Assembly (NCBI GenBank): GCA_946406115.1
Contig: OX291549.1
Span: forward strand, 26,805,650-26,869,649
Direction: 5' to 3'
DNA from: Apoda limacodes
Taxonomy: Eukaryota > Arthropoda > Insecta > Lepidoptera > Limacodidae
Length of the DNA stretch: 64,000 bases
The translations under genes were made by a program, and so were the position numbers. The notes under the pieces are model-generated. The model was not told the origin of the DNA. It saw only the letters and a program-made list of their open reading frames with translations, and ran no database searches. Within the stretch, counting starts at the first letter, position 1. Each line of letters starts with the position of its first letter. This document shows, piece by piece, positions 49,975 to 62,406 of the stretch.

Positions 49975-52481
49975 ATGGCACGTGCGGTTTTATTGGCACA
50001 CGCTGAGGAGGAACGGCGCAAAAATATATTAAAGTTGTGTCGTCGAGAGATGAGGGACGCCAGCAACCCTTTAGCACTCCCTGGCAACGAATTCGTGGCT
50101 CAGTTCCGCCTCACGAAAGCTGCTTTCGAAGAGTTGTGCAGGGAGGTGATCCCGTTGTTACGAACCCGCAAAAGGAATACAATGATTCGCGAAGAACTTA
50201 AAGTAAGTCAAGCCGATATTACGCGGATCAACAATTCTATTGACCATTGAGTTTATAACCAAACACGTCAATCATTTAAATTACATTCAATGTTTACTTA
50301 GCACATTGCAATGTTGCGCCATCTCGTACCTTTGGTAATTTCGTGAATCTGTGACTAATAAATACATGAGTAGAATAAATAAAAAGGGATCCTTAACAAT
50401 TTTCACAGTTTAATTTAATCAGTTTAGTTTCAAAGATTGCCTGAAAATGACTGGTGGTGCTACCACTTAAATACCATTCTTGAAATAACACTTCTGCGGA
50501 CCTGAAAGAGTATGCTTCGCTGCTGTGTGCGGAATGAGTTATTATTCAATTTTAATGTTTACACATTTAAATCACATTGAACAATGATTAATATTGTTAC
50601 TATTGCAATAAAAGCTTCGGTGAATTTAGGCTTTCAATTAGATTGCACAATTGCATGGAATGTATATAATGTATTTAGATGCTTCAATGCAATTGAAGCG
50701 ATCAAATTAAAAGCAATATTGAACCGAAATTAAACAATATAATATAATATCAGCTTTAGGTTGTGTTCAAGTTTCTATATCCAAATCATCTTTATCAGGT
50801 ACTAACTTATTGTTTATTTTTGTTTGTAGGTTCTTGCAGCTTTATCTTTTTTTGCCTGTGGTTCATATCAGCGTGGTGTTGCTTCATCTTACCTCCACAA
50901 TATGTCGCAGACCTGTTTGAGTAGGTGCTTGGAAGAAGTTACCAACGCCATTAATACGGAGGCAATTTTAAAAAAATATATCAAGTTTCCCTCTCAAAGA
51001 CTCCAAAGAGAAACTATTATGGCAAAGTGAGTACCCACTAAACCATATAATATATAAACTTATTTATACTGTAGAAATATTTGTTTTCTATTAAGTCCCA
51101 TATAAAAAACATTTTATCAGCAAGTTGATATCGTTAAAATGTAAAATATTAAATCAGAACAAAATCTTTATTGGGATAAACTGATAATATATAGAAAGTA
51201 ACCAACCTGACCTATTAAGCCAAAAAAAACAAACAATTTAATTAATATTAGTAAATAATTTTAAGTTTTAATCTTTTCTAGTTTTATGAACATGAAAGGT
51301 ATCCCGGGGATAATCGGATGCATTGATGGGACACATGTTTCTATTATCCGGCCGGTGGACCATGAGGAGGCATTTTTTAATCGCAAAGGATACCATTCCC
51401 TTAATGTATTAGTTGTAAGTTTTTTATAACATACATTTTTTTAAGACTAATACAACATATTTTAATCATTTTAGAATTATCAGTAGTACTAAAAAATCAA
51501 TAAAGTACCTACCTGCTCAAATTAAATTAAATTTGCTATTTAAATTGTTTAATATTACAGATATGTGACCGCTATTTAAACATAACATATGTGGATGCAT
51601 CTTATGGTGGGGCAGCTCATGATAGCTTTATTTGGGCTCAAAGCCCACTAAAGATGTATTTGGAGCAACTAAACTTAAATGGCGAGAGTTGCTGGCTTTT
51701 GGGTATGTAGACATTCATACTAGTCCACTTAGTACTAATATTATAAATGCGAAAGAACCTGTGTCTGTCTGTCTGTTACTCTTTCATGTTGCAATAGAGC
51801 ATCCGATTGAGCTGAAATTTGGCACAGGTATAGTTGGAAAGACAGAAGAACATAGGATACTTTTTATCCCAATTAAGAAATATATTTTCTTTCATCAAGA
51901 GTTAGGAATATATTTTTTGCAAATCCTGTCTGTCCTTCCTTTGCGTCGCAACGGAGCATCTTAACCGCTTAACATAAGGTGGGCCGCAAGCTTGTTTGCC
52001 ACCTTGGTGGTATTAAAAAAAGAAATGAATAAATGAAGATGTAGAAGTGACTGCAACATCTATGAGATTAATGGTTTTTTGTTTGTTTTCAGGTGATTCT
52101 GGTTTTGCCCAAAGGGCCTACATGATGACACCGATATTACAAGCTGCAGAAGGTTCGGCAGAGGAACATTACACAAAGCTTCACTGCAGCACTCGTAATG
52201 TTGTTGAAAGATGTTTCGGCGTCCTTAAGTCGCGTTGGCGGTGTTTGTTGGGACACCGCGTGCTTCACTATAACCCTGCGAAAGCTGGGAAAATAGTGAA
52301 TGCATGTGCTGTGTTGCATAATATCGCCAACACACATAAGGTTCCTGTACCCAGGCTAACTAATGTTGACCTTCAACTGATCCGGCGTGGTCAGCTTCAG
52401 CTAAGGTACGACATCAGTAACAATGCAGATGCAGATGTCAGGAGCATGCTTGTACAGACGTTATGGTCAGTAAGATCATAG
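49975..52481 (+). CDS. PIF/Harbinger transposase (HARBI1-like), five coding exons, intact
   Basis: Coding exons are 49975-50202, 50830-51026, 51282-51414, 51561-51702 and 52093-52481. Phases (0, 2, 0, 1) and GT-AG borders agree and no stop interrupts the 362 residues. A non-coding first exon probably ends at 49862 (GTAAGT) and joins at 49968. Landmarks are FVAQFRLTKAAFEELCREV, CGSYQRGVASSY, GIIGCIDGTHVSI (first catalytic Asp), FFNRKGYHSLNV, the GDSGFA block (second Asp) and NVVERCFGVLKSRW (Glu), which form the DDE triad. Vertebrate HARBI1 is about 349 residues. The nuclease would cut and paste the element with help from the MYB-like partner encoded convergently downstream. Intron 4 carries a retroelement tail. 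A host-domesticated copy is possible, but the matching ends and partner gene argue for a transposon. Confidence 0.92.
51720..52035 (+). mobile_element. short retroelement insertion in transposase intron 4
   Basis: The insert holds 'actaatattataaatgcgaa', 'tgagctgaaatttggcacag' and ends with the CR1-like tail 'cttgtttgccaccttggtgg' plus an A run. It leaves both splice sites of the transposase intron intact. It is probably a composite of two lepidopteran repeat types. Confidence 0.65.
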
Positions 52482-52689
52482 TTACTGATTGACATAACAT
52501 CATGGTTGAGGGAAGCGGTGGCTGATTCATGTGTCATACTCTAGAACGGGTGCCGCCTGTTGAGACTGGTCTGCTCTTGCAAACTTCTTTGTATCCCTGT
52601 ATTTAGTTTTACTTTTTTGTTTTGTTTATCAATACTGTAAGATATTGATTATTTCTAAGTCATGAATAGGTACATAAACTGTCTTTTTT

Positions 52690-52985
52690 TAATATTTTGC
52701 AATTAGATACTTCTTTATGTTGTGCTTGTGCACTTTATGTTTTTTATGTTTGTAATGGAAAGTGTCCTTCTGTGATAGGAAGAGGATTTTCCAACATTTT
52801 AAGTGGACACTTTAAGAGAAAGGGAGAAAAGAAATGCCCTTGCTGAGTTTCTTGCCGGTTCTTCTCAGTACAAGGTCTCCCACCCTATAGACTTACGAAC
52901 CGATGGCGTAGTGACATTCATAAGTGCTCAATTATTGTAGCCTAAATTGAATAAATGATTTTGATTCTGATTTTTTGATTTTCAT
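52690..52985 (+). mobile_element. lepidopteran LINE/SINE tail
   Basis: This non-coding stretch contains 'gagtttcttgccggttcttc' and ends 'gaataaatgattttgattct', an abundant lepidopteran retroelement 3' end. It lies just downstream of the transposase stop. Confidence 0.6.
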
Positions 52986-53084
52986 TTATTGTTCTCCCTT
53001 CAGCCTTCTTTCTCAACTGGCAATGAGAGGATTGGACACTAAAATAATGGTACTACAACCAATTGTACTAATATCTTTTACCCA

Positions 53085-53453
53085 ATTCAAATCGTGGTTA
53101 GGCGACAAATCCCTGTAACAACTCAATAACCAGTGGGCGGAACAGATGGACTGCAGACCAACTAAAAACTACTCTTACATCCCTGGACGAACACTTGTCG
53201 CATAAGCTACCACAACTCAGTAGGAAAAACCTACGCTATATAGTTGGCATAGGTCTACGGCCAACTAAACAAACATTTCATTAATGTCGGCGTCACCAAC
53301 CAGCACAGGGGTGCAGGGGCTGCATGGAGGTCAAGAAGACACCTACTCACGTGATCCTGCGCTGCAAAAGCGTGAGCAACCCACGGGCAAAGTTCCCTAA
53401 CGATCTACAAACCATGAAAGATTTCTGGACAGACCTAAAGTGGTATGAGTAAC
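53085..53453 (+). mobile_element. LINE C-terminal relic with zinc-knuckle
   Basis: A frame ending at 53453 reads CRGCMEVKKTPTHVILRCKS then NPRAKFPNDLQTMKDFW, the Cys-Cys-His-Cys end found after the RNase H region of several LINE clades. Upstream frames are broken. A 35-bp piece of it ('caccaaccagcacaggggtg' onward) recurs near 54113-54148. Confidence 0.6.
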
Positions 53454-53777
53454 CAATGCGTATGAACTGGTTACTTACGTACAATGGCCTAAATATGAGG
53501 CTCCTTTAACCGGTAGTAGAATAATAATAACATTTGGCATGTCATCATGGTGCTATTTTGTTCATTTATTGTAAAATTTCGGTGTGATTAGTATAAAATT
53601 TTAAAATATTTTGTTAATAAAATAGATCATATATTTTATATTGTAATTTATTTTTTTTATTTATAGTTAACAGTAATTTGCTACCTTTATGGTACCTTGA
53701 TAACAAGAGAGCCGTAACAATCGGTCAGCGACTTGTCTTAATAATATTGATTTTGTGGCATAAAAAAGTTATAAGTA

Positions 53778-54125
53778 GTTTATTTGTTGCCAAAATTACA
53801 GTGTCGAAAATTATTCCTATGTTCTTGTCATATGACAGCAGTCGTTAAGCCTCTATTGAGAACTTGCCTGCTGCTGCTCTACAAGCTGCTGCAGACGTCC
53901 GAACATAGTGGTTTATTTGATGCCAAAATTACAGTGTCGAAAGTTACCCCTATGTTCTTGTCATATGACAGCAGTCGTTAAGTCGTCGTCTCTATTGAGA
54001 TCTTGTTTGCAGCAGCTCTACTATCTGCTGCAAACTTCCTAATATTGCCCCCCCCAAGGTCTCCTCCAGCGTGATGCGCCGCTCCTCTAGTGCAATGCGC
54101 CGCTCCTCCAGTCCAACCAGCACAG
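53778..54125 (-). repeat. two partial tandem copies of the terminal MYB-gene exon region
   Basis: Copy A (53778-53909) and copy B (53910-54125) share 'cttgtcatatgacagcagtc' and flanking sequence with 55329-55500, where the last MYB exon ends. Copy B includes, on the minus strand, the codons for the final EERR repeats and GSLQQIVELLQ up to the stop, nearly identical to the functional exon. Copy A is shorter and more diverged. Confidence 0.8.
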
Positions 54126-54154
54126 GGATGCAGGGGCTGCATGGAGGGATCATT

Positions 54155-54196
54155 CTCACTAGATCCATTGTCCAGATCCATAATGGATCTAGTGAG
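54155..54196. repeat. hairpin with 14-bp arms
   Basis: CTCACTAGATCCAT and its exact reverse complement ATGGATCTAGTGAG are separated by 14 bases. Purely structural; no function is inferred. Confidence 0.85.
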
Positions 54197-54791
54197 ATAT
54201 TATTTTCTTAATAGATCCATTTTTAAAAGTGTGTATCTACTGAGAAGTATTTGTCTCGCTAGTACCGTTAACCAGAACCAGATTTGAAAGTGTGGGTCTA
54301 CTAAGGAATTTCTTTCTCACTAGATTCAGTTGTGGATCTGATAAAAAAATTTGGTAGGCTAGGCTTGTTGTACCCTAGGCTGGGGAGATAACGGAACTTG
54401 CTTTCTAATACTATTTCAGGTACTCATATTTCCCCTGCCATATTTTTATTTTTACCAACTTTAAAAAAGGAGGAAGTTCGCGAATGGTCTGTAGGTACCC
54501 ATATAAGAGATATTATTAATTCAAAACTAAAAATTAACCGACTTTATAAAATGAGGATCCATACTAATACTATTACTAATACAGTATTATAAATTCAAAA
54601 GTGTCGGTATCTGTCTGTCTATTAATCCGTTAAATTTTACAGTTGGACCAATTGTGATGAATTTAATATGGAGATAGTTTGAACCGCAAAAGACAAGAAA
54701 AATACTGTTTTTCTTAATATATTTTTTATTTTATTTTATATATTAAAAAAAAATTAAACTATTGATCTTACACGTGTAGTTATTTTACAAA

Positions 54792-55328
54792 AGATCTCAT
54801 CAAGATCTTTATTTCAAATGACAGCTGTCAAACTAGAAAGGTCTATATCTCTGTAACTATTGATCGTAGACTAGTAGTTTCCCTAGTAGAAATCATAGAT
54901 CTCATCAAGATCTTTATTTCAAATGACAGCTGTCAAACTAGAAAGGTCTATATCTCTGTAACTATTGATCGTAGACTAGTAGTTTCCCTAGTAGAAATCA
55001 TAGATCTCATCAAGATCTTTATTTCAAATGACAGCTGTCAAACTAGAAAGGTTTATATCTCTGTAACTATTGATCGTAGACTAGTAGTTTCCCTAGTAGA
55101 AATCATAGATCTCATCAAGATCTTTATTTCAAATGACAGCTGTCAAACTAGAAAGGTCTATATCTCTGTAACTATTGATCGTAGACTAGTAGTTTCCCTA
55201 GTAGAAATCATAGATCTCATCAAGATCTTTATTTCAAATGACATCTGTCAAACTAGAAAGGGGTATATCTCCGTAACTATTGATCGTAGACCAGTAGTTT
55301 TCCTAGTAGAAATGATAGATCTTATCAA
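54792..55328. repeat. 105-bp tandem satellite, five copies
   Basis: The phrase AGATCTCATCAAGATC starts at 54792, 54897, 55002, 55107 and 55212, with a partial copy at 55317, a constant period of 105 bp. The first four copies are almost identical and the fifth is a little diverged. Each unit includes the 12-bp palindrome TGACAGCTGTCA. The array separates the partial terminal-exon copies from the functional exon. Confidence 0.95.
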
Positions 55329-55383
55329 GAAAAAGTTACCCCTATGTTCTTGTCATATGACAGCAGTCGTTAAGTCGTCGTCT

Positions 55384-58300
55384 CTATTGAGATCTTGTTT
55401 GCAGCAGCTCTACTATCTGCTGCAAACTTCCTAATATTGCCCCCCCCAAGGTCTCCTCCAGCGTGATGCGCCGCTCCTCCAGTGCAATGCGCCGCTCCTC
55501 CAGTGCATTGCGCCGCTCCTCAGCTGCGATGCGCCGCTCCTCAATGTCGTACGCCCAGCCTGGCAAGTTGTTATCACGATCTAAACAAAAATTACTATTG
55601 ATATTTGCGTAATCCGAGAGAGACTCATTCATCAGAATTTATGCAGATTTCGCGGGATTATAAGGCTGTTGGGATGGACGGAAGAGATAATGTTTAAGAT
55701 CAAAAAAAAAAGTTTAGTATGTTTCTCCTTCGGCGATTTTACAAAATTTTCATTGTAATCCTAACAAACATGCTTCAAAATTGTTGTAAACTAGTAGGTA
55801 TAAAAGTTTAACATTTACTTCGCCTAGGTCTGGACCTCCTCACAGGAGCCACTGGGGAACGGCCGGGGAGCATCTCCCGTCGCTCTGAAAAACAAAATAT
55901 ATATTTATAATAATATTAAAATTTGTTATGTAAAACAAAGATTAGTAATTACTAGATCTTTTTAACCGACTTAAAAAAAAGGAGGTTATCAATACGAAAA
56001 GTATGTTTGTAATTTATATCTTGCAGTTCCTATGATGATAATCTAGTAGGGCTTCCAAACATATCTACAAAATTGAAACTAAAAATTAATCAATGTCCTG
56101 TCAGTACTTATATCAGCCTTATGAGGTTATTTTTTTCTTTTGAGTGCAATTGAAGTTTTGAAGAATTTGAGTACAGTTGAAGTCGGTTTATGAATGAATA
56201 AATTTTCTTTATTGCACAATTTAAATAGAAGTACAATAAAAAGCTAGAATTAAAAAAAAAAAGTACAAATAGGCGACCTTATCGCTAAAAAGCGATCTCT
56301 ACCAGGCAAACCTTTTCGGTTTAATTTTTTGTTAAAATGTTATTTATGGTTCCGCAGCCACTTGGCAAAAAAAGATTATTAAACCTATTTATTTTCCTTT
56401 CTTCGCATTGATTCTGATGAAAATTTACAGGAAGCCTATGTAAACCGCCATAAATTTGTATTACGAAAAATTAAGCGTAGCTACATTAAATTGAGGGATA
56501 AATGATTTTTTTGACGCACGTTGTTACGTAAGTCCAATACATTTCAAGTTTTTTTAGGCTATCCTTTTCAGGTCATGAGCCCATTTGGCTAGAGGGCGAC
56601 CGACGCTGCGCTTACTGATCCGTGGTCTCCACTCTAGAACATGACATTGTCTGCCCCAACGGCCATCTTTCTGCACAAATGTGACCTGCCCATTGCCACT
56701 AGATTATTCTGAGGGCTATGTTGATGAATTTGGTTCTTTGTCGGATCTCGTTATTTCTGACCATATCCATCAGACAGTATAAACGACTTTTAACATATAG
56801 GTCGGCCAACTGTTAGTGTTTTTACGTGCCTGCGCCATAGGTCATGACAGGCAAGACCTATGTTAAAGACATTCGTCTATAAACATTGGGGTAACAAAAA
56901 AAACATACGCCCAACTCGCACTTGTTGGTTTTTTTTAAATAATAGCTCTTTGCGGACATTACCTTGCGCAGTAGGAGGTGCGGGTTCAGCGCTGGGAGCT
57001 GCACTTGCCTGTGATTGCTCAATCAGGATATCTGAAACATTAATATATTTTTTAAGTGAATTGCTGGGATGCCCTTAAGAGATCATTTATTTTTGTATCT
57101 TCACTAGTATAATTTTTCAGATTTTTCTATACGGAACGCTGACTTAGTGTAGTGCGGAAACCATCAATCAGCCTACAGCAGTCCACTGTTAGACATAGGC
57201 CTTTCCGAAGAACCGCTACCACACCTGCTCCTCCGCCTTTCTTATACAGCCACTTCCGGCTATCTCTTTCAGATCATCGGTCCATCTCGCTGGAGGGCGA
57301 CCAACGCTGCGCTTGCCGATCTATTGCCACTTCAGCTTGCTTATTCTGAGAGTTATTATATATATATTCGATGACTTCGGTTCTTCGTCGGATCTCTTCA
57401 TTTCTGATCATATCATTCAAAGAAACTCCGAGTATAGCCCTTTCCATAGCTCGCTCAGCGACTTTTGACTTGTAGATCAGACCAACTATCAGTTTTCACG
57501 TTTTTGCGCTATAGGTCATGACAGGCAAGACGCATTGTTGAAAGACCTTTGTTCTTAAACATTAGGGTAACAAAAAAAAACCTACGCCCAACTAACGTAC
57601 TTTTCGTTTTTTTTTTTTAATTTACATAATAACAAAAAGCTCTTTGCGGATATTACCTTGCGCAGTAGGAGGTGCGGGCTCAGCGCTGGGAGCTGCACTT
57701 GCCTGGGGTGCCTCAGTCAGAATCTCTGAAACATAAATATATTTTTTAAGCTTATTTAAAATAATGTTTAAATAAAGTCTGTTTCTGTGGCAGATAGACA
57801 AAACAATTCCGGTTGAGGACATCCCAGCGGTTCACTAGATTTTTTGATTTTCTCTTTGTAAAAACCGTAATTTAAAAATTTGTATAAACCGAAAATAAAC
57901 CTAGTCATAAGCTTTTTTCAGAATGTTTTGTTTTGTTTCTAGAATATGTCTCAGAGTTTTAAAAGCGGCAACTTTTAGGGAATATTCTATTTACAACTCA
58001 GACATATTCTAGATTTCTTTCGTGTTCTCATTAAGCTGGAGCCTCCCTCAAAAAAAATATTTTTTGACAATTTGTATGGCTTTGAGTAAACAAGATGCTT
58101 ATACTATGAAAATTTGAAGACTGTAGTTCTAACCGTTTGGCTGTAAACCCTTTGTGACGGACATGTGAGTGACAGCAATAGAGCTACGTTTGGATCCTTC
58201 AAGTACGGAACCCTAAAAAGCTTTCATGTTTATCAAAAGGTTTGTGCAACTAGTCTCAAACCCACAGCATTGCAGTCGGTTGTATAACTATGCGTATAAT

Positions 58301-61300
58301 TTTTTTGGCAACTTGTAGCAGCTTACCTTGCACGGTGGAGGGAACCAGCTCTAGCTGCGGCTGCTCGGGCAAGGTGTCTAGAAAGTAATAATAGATAGTT
58401 AAAGAAGGAGTGAGAATCCAATTTGAGCGCTCTGAGCGTTCTGTATTAAATAGAAAATTTTATATTTCTCTGAGAAACCTTTACTAAAATATTGACACGT
58501 ATTTTCACAGCTATTATTATAATTTAAATGTGTAAAAATTTTTAGAGCTGTAGCCTTAATCACTGCATAAATTGATTCTATTTTTCATTTATTTTTATAC
58601 CACCAAGGTGGCAAACAAGCTTACGGCCTATCTGATGCTAAGCGGTTACCGTAGCCTATGAACGCTTACAACACGAGGGGAGTTACTCACGCATCGCCTT
58701 TCAAATTACTACCTTCTTCAAGAACCCGATACCGAAGTCCCTAGAGAAAATCTCGGTAGGCTTATACAGTCTTGGTTGACTATGGTTAGCTCTTGGATTA
58801 TATAATTTTAAATATTTAGTTAATTAGTCTTTACTGAACCATAATTTATTTTTGAGAATCAAAAACTGTCCCTTTATATAACATATGTACATAAAATTCA
58901 CAGAAACACATGTCATTTATTAACAATTTGCATGTTCAACTTAAAGGTTTGTGCCCTGTGCATCCTGCTGCATTGAATGAACACTGCATAACTTGCAATG
59001 CACAATCAAAATGTACTAAAGCTCCCTCTCCAGCGATGTTCAGTTCCGAGATCATTTGCTAGAGAAGGTAAAGCTGGCGTCCAAAAAACTTGGTGTACTC
59101 AACAGAGCGAAGCAGTACTTCACGTCGAGGCAAAGGTTGCTACTTTACAAGTCGCAAGTCCGGCCCCATATGGAGTACTGCTGCCATCTCTGGGCGGGTG
59201 CACCCGGATACCAGCTTGGCCCTTTTGACTCGGTTCAACGACGGGCTGTGAGAATTGTCGACGATCCCAAACTCACTTGCGGTATCGAGCCCTTTAGTCT
59301 GAGGAGCGTCCATAGGCTACGGTGACCGCTTACCATCAGGCGGACCGTAGGCTTGTTTGCCACCTTATTGGTATAAAAAAAAAAAAAATACTAACAAGTT
59401 TCGAAGTAATTGTGGTCTCCAAGACCTCCAAACTCCACCTCCACCTCGTAGTTCTCCACCTGCGCGTCGTTCTCCTCCATTTCTATGTCCCCTGTTAAGC
59501 AACAGAATATTAGAAATATATAATTATCAACAAATGTCATGTTCGTTCATATTCATTCATCCATCAAAATTACATATAAATAATATGTATTCTAAGCTTA
59601 CATAAAGCGGAGTTGGTGGAAGTCCTTGGTGCGGGCGTCTGGTAGTTGGCTGCGGCTGTGGTAGTGGGTAGATGGTTTGGTATCTATAATGAATTAATTT
59701 TTTTTAATTTTATGAATTATCTATTTTATAAAGAGGCCTAAAAATATATAACATTAACTTGCCTTTTATAGATATATATCAAATTGTGTATTTGAATCGG
59801 TCCATATAAAAGGGACATCATCACTTTTTTAAGGTATACTTAAGAAACCACAATAATTAAAACATTATTTGAAGAACAATATGGTAATATGCATATAATT
59901 TCTTGGAATAATAGTTCTTTAAAATTGACCGTTTCATTTTCTTTATACAAATATTGTTGACTTGTGATTTCAAAATCAGTCAGTTGATGGCATATTACAT
60001 GCATGATTCCCAGGATCAGGCACATCAGTCATTTAGGTATTACTTTTCTGCAGACCAATTTAGATGAGAGAAAAGCATTGGTTTACCCTAAAGAAGTTTA
60101 GAAAAAATGAGGATTAAAACTAAATTATCCGCACTAAAAAATTGCTTTAAATCAATAGGCTTCACCTCTGAGAGGCCCTGAACAGTATTCAATCATGTTG
60201 TTTTCCGGCGAAAAAAATTTAGAATAAAGATCATGTGTGACTGTGATCGGCATTTTTTTTACTGGGACAATATGGGGTAATCTGAAACCAAAGGAGATAC
60301 AAGAAAACTGCCTTAGGAAACATTCGCTCTTTCTTAGTGATATTTATATTATTATATAGCGTGAGTTGTCCGTAAAAATGAATAAAATTGATTTTTTTTT
60401 GTGTAATTTGTTTTTATTTTAACTTTTGTTTTTGCGGAAATGTTAGTTTTAATCCTTAAAACCATTTATTTAACTATTGTAAATCACATTGTTTGCAGCT
60501 ACAGAAAAATTTTTAATAAGCAGAAATTAAGTGCAATGAGTGCAGTTTAATAGTTATTGTGAATATAGTTTTAGTAAGCAAAGTCAGAGCAAACATGTTA
60601 TAAGACTTACTCTATTACAAAGCAATGTTATAATTAGGTTAGTACAGAATTATAATAAAATTATCACCATACTAGCCTACTGGTTTATATCATAATACCT
60701 ACTCATAAAAAAAAGTTATCATACAGTGCTAAAATTATAAAATCATACAAAAGCATACTAACATCTACTGGTATCCTTACTCCAGGTGTACCCTCCACCG
60801 CTACCTTCCCAATAATGCAAACAATCCTCTCTTCTAAATCAGAGAGAGGAATTGTTTTGTTGGGTCCACCACCCGTGCCCACACGACGTCTTCTTATATC
60901 CGCCGCCTTAGCCTTAGTGCGGCATTTCAGCAAGTTCCAGTACTTATAAATTTAAAAAAAGATTGCATGCAGATTTCATATGAATTTAATATTCATATGT
61001 CACATAATCAGTGAATGGTGAAGGTAGAGCTATTTTAGGCTAACTACCTTTTGTGCAGGCTTTAGTGTATTAATAGCAATATAGAAAAAACTAATAATTC
61101 TTTTAGCCATATAAAATAAGAAAAAAAGATAAACCAGACTTTAGTATTATAAGTGAGTTACAGTATCTGCTTATACTGCTTGTGCGCTAGTTGAGGAGTA
61201 TCAAAAACAGCTCTTACTACTCCAATCACTGGTCATAATCAAAGGGCAAAATCTGTCAAACCTTGGGATTGACTAGTCAAAGCCTCATACAAACTTTAAT

Positions 61301-62042
61301 TTGACAAATATTAGTGCTTCCATGTAGATTAGGTTATGTTATTTTAATTTTTAGCAACCTAACTAAGGCGTACTTAACGTCTTTTCATACATATGCTTTC
61401 AACAATTAATAATTGTAGTATGTTTGCTTACAGCTTTCATACAAATAAGTGACACTCTGTCAACAAAGCGGCAAGTTCGGAACTAGAACATCTTTGTGAT
61501 GAGTTAGATTGTATGAACGCCTTTGACTAATGAATCCTAAGGTTTCTGGGTTTACACTTAATTTCTTACACATTTTAACTGTTAATTAAATTTCAACTGT
61601 ACATATATGGCGATATAAATAATTTACCTTGACAGTTGGAAAATTACTCTACACCGGGCATTCCAAAATAACTTTTTTAACTTCCGCATTGGGATTAGGA
61701 ACACAGTCTAAAAAAAATGTGTTAGATGTGGAAAAGCCAGACAGACCCCATTAAGCATGCCGATAGCGTGCAATATAAGTAGGTAATACACAGTTAACAT
61801 TCTAAGCAGTTGGGTAAAAAATAATTGAAAAAATTACATACTCGCCTCCATTTCTCGGGACTTTTAATGGTCCCCCCGCCAATGGCATTCAGTTTTTGGC
61901 CCAAGGCCTCCCACGCCTTGTTGGCCTCTTGCTGGCCAAGGGGACCTTTTCCCAGATTTCCCAATACAATCTTTTTGTTTGCCTCCGCAAACTCAACGAG
62001 AAGTTGTAGTTGGCGGTGGCAAACTTGGCGATTTGGCGGCAT
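55384..62042 (-). CDS. Harbinger MYB/SANT-like accessory protein, nine exons, apparently intact
   Basis: Exons on the minus strand are 62042-61842, 60942-60763, 59683-59602, 59491-59396, 58377-58327, 57725-57657, 57031-56963, 55884-55819 and 55580-55384 (stop). All eight junctions keep phase with GT-AG borders, giving 336 residues. Residues 1-90 form a MYB/SANT-like DNA-binding domain (LQLLVEFAEANK, AWEALGQKLNAIG, SPEKWRRYWNLLKCRTKAKA). A GTGGGP linker and LEERIVCIIGKVAVEG follow, then Pro/Ala/Glu-rich small exons. The end is a charged coiled coil of repeated EERRIALEERR units closing with LQQIVELLQ. Such proteins bind element ends and carry the transposase to DNA and into the nucleus. Exons six and seven are near-identical duplicates. 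A LINE tail ends one base from the exon-four donor. Splicing is inferred by eye. Confidence 0.85.
56565..57060 (-). repeat. tandem segmental duplication, copy 1 (MYB exon 7 plus LINE relic)
   Basis: The segment holds an RTE-type LINE relic (56565-56875, with 'gagggcgaccgacgctgcgc') followed by the MYB exon at 56963-57031. The same order recurs about 695 bp downstream. Similarity is high in the exon and lower in the relic. Confidence 0.75.
57225..57760 (-). repeat. tandem segmental duplication, copy 2 (MYB exon 6 plus LINE relic)
   Basis: The LINE relic (57225-57560, with 'gagggcgaccaacgctgcgc') is followed by the MYB exon at 57657-57725. Both duplicate exons keep open frame, phase and splice sites, so the duplication lengthened the protein by 23 residues instead of breaking it. 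Confidence 0.75.
58590..58770 (-). mobile_element. CR1-like LINE tail fragment
   Basis: The plus strand reads 'taccaccaaggtggcaaaca' and continues into a decayed C-terminal region like that at 21850-22160. It is 5'-truncated and diverged, in a MYB-gene intron. Confidence 0.7.
58990..59390 (+). mobile_element. CR1-like LINE fragment with internal deletion
   Basis: The frame near 59056-59325 reads LNRAKQYFTSRQRLLLYKSQ, VRPHMEYCCHLWAGAP and FDSVQRRAVRIVDDP, from the C-terminal part of the reverse transcriptase. It then jumps to the terminal 'cttgtttgccaccttattgg' tail and an A run, so the segment between has been deleted. It sits in the intron after MYB exon four. Confidence 0.82.
59690..60760. 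other. MYB-gene intron, no recognised features
   Basis: AT-rich intron between MYB exons two and three. No repeat family or additional exon was recognised. Confidence 0.45.
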
Positions 62043-62406
62043 TTCTACAAAACAAGTTAACAAATTAGGTACAATTTGCTGATTTGTGCAGAATAGGTAA
62101 GGAATCCATAAATCTGAGTACTTACTTTTCGTCAATTCCTTCTTTAATGAGAAATATATAAATTTATTAAACACCGTATGTACTTATAAACTTTTTTACT
62201 ATACATACCACAGATAATAGTATATTAGTTATATTCAAAATAATTTCAAAACAAACTTATTCCAACAAATTAGAATGTACTCTTTACACTCTATATAGCC
62301 GTGCTATAACTTTACTTTTTAAAGTAGTTGGATTAGCTTGATTTCGTACGAACTTCACGCGATACTTTATCGACTGAAATGCATCTCAACACACTGCCAA
62401 AATTTT

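Noticed and set aside
54792..55328. regular 105-bp repeats considered as a CRISPR-like array
   Set aside because: The whole unit is repeated without variable spacers, and the setting is a eukaryotic transposon, so it is a satellite.
58998..59228. 76-codon plus-strand frame overlapping the CR1-like fragment
   Set aside because: It is an alternative frame of the LINE fragment at 59056-59325, which carries the real motifs.
61825..62082. 85-codon plus-strand frame, repeated at 62840-63097 on the minus strand
   Set aside because: It is the antisense shadow of MYB exon one in each arm of the palindrome.
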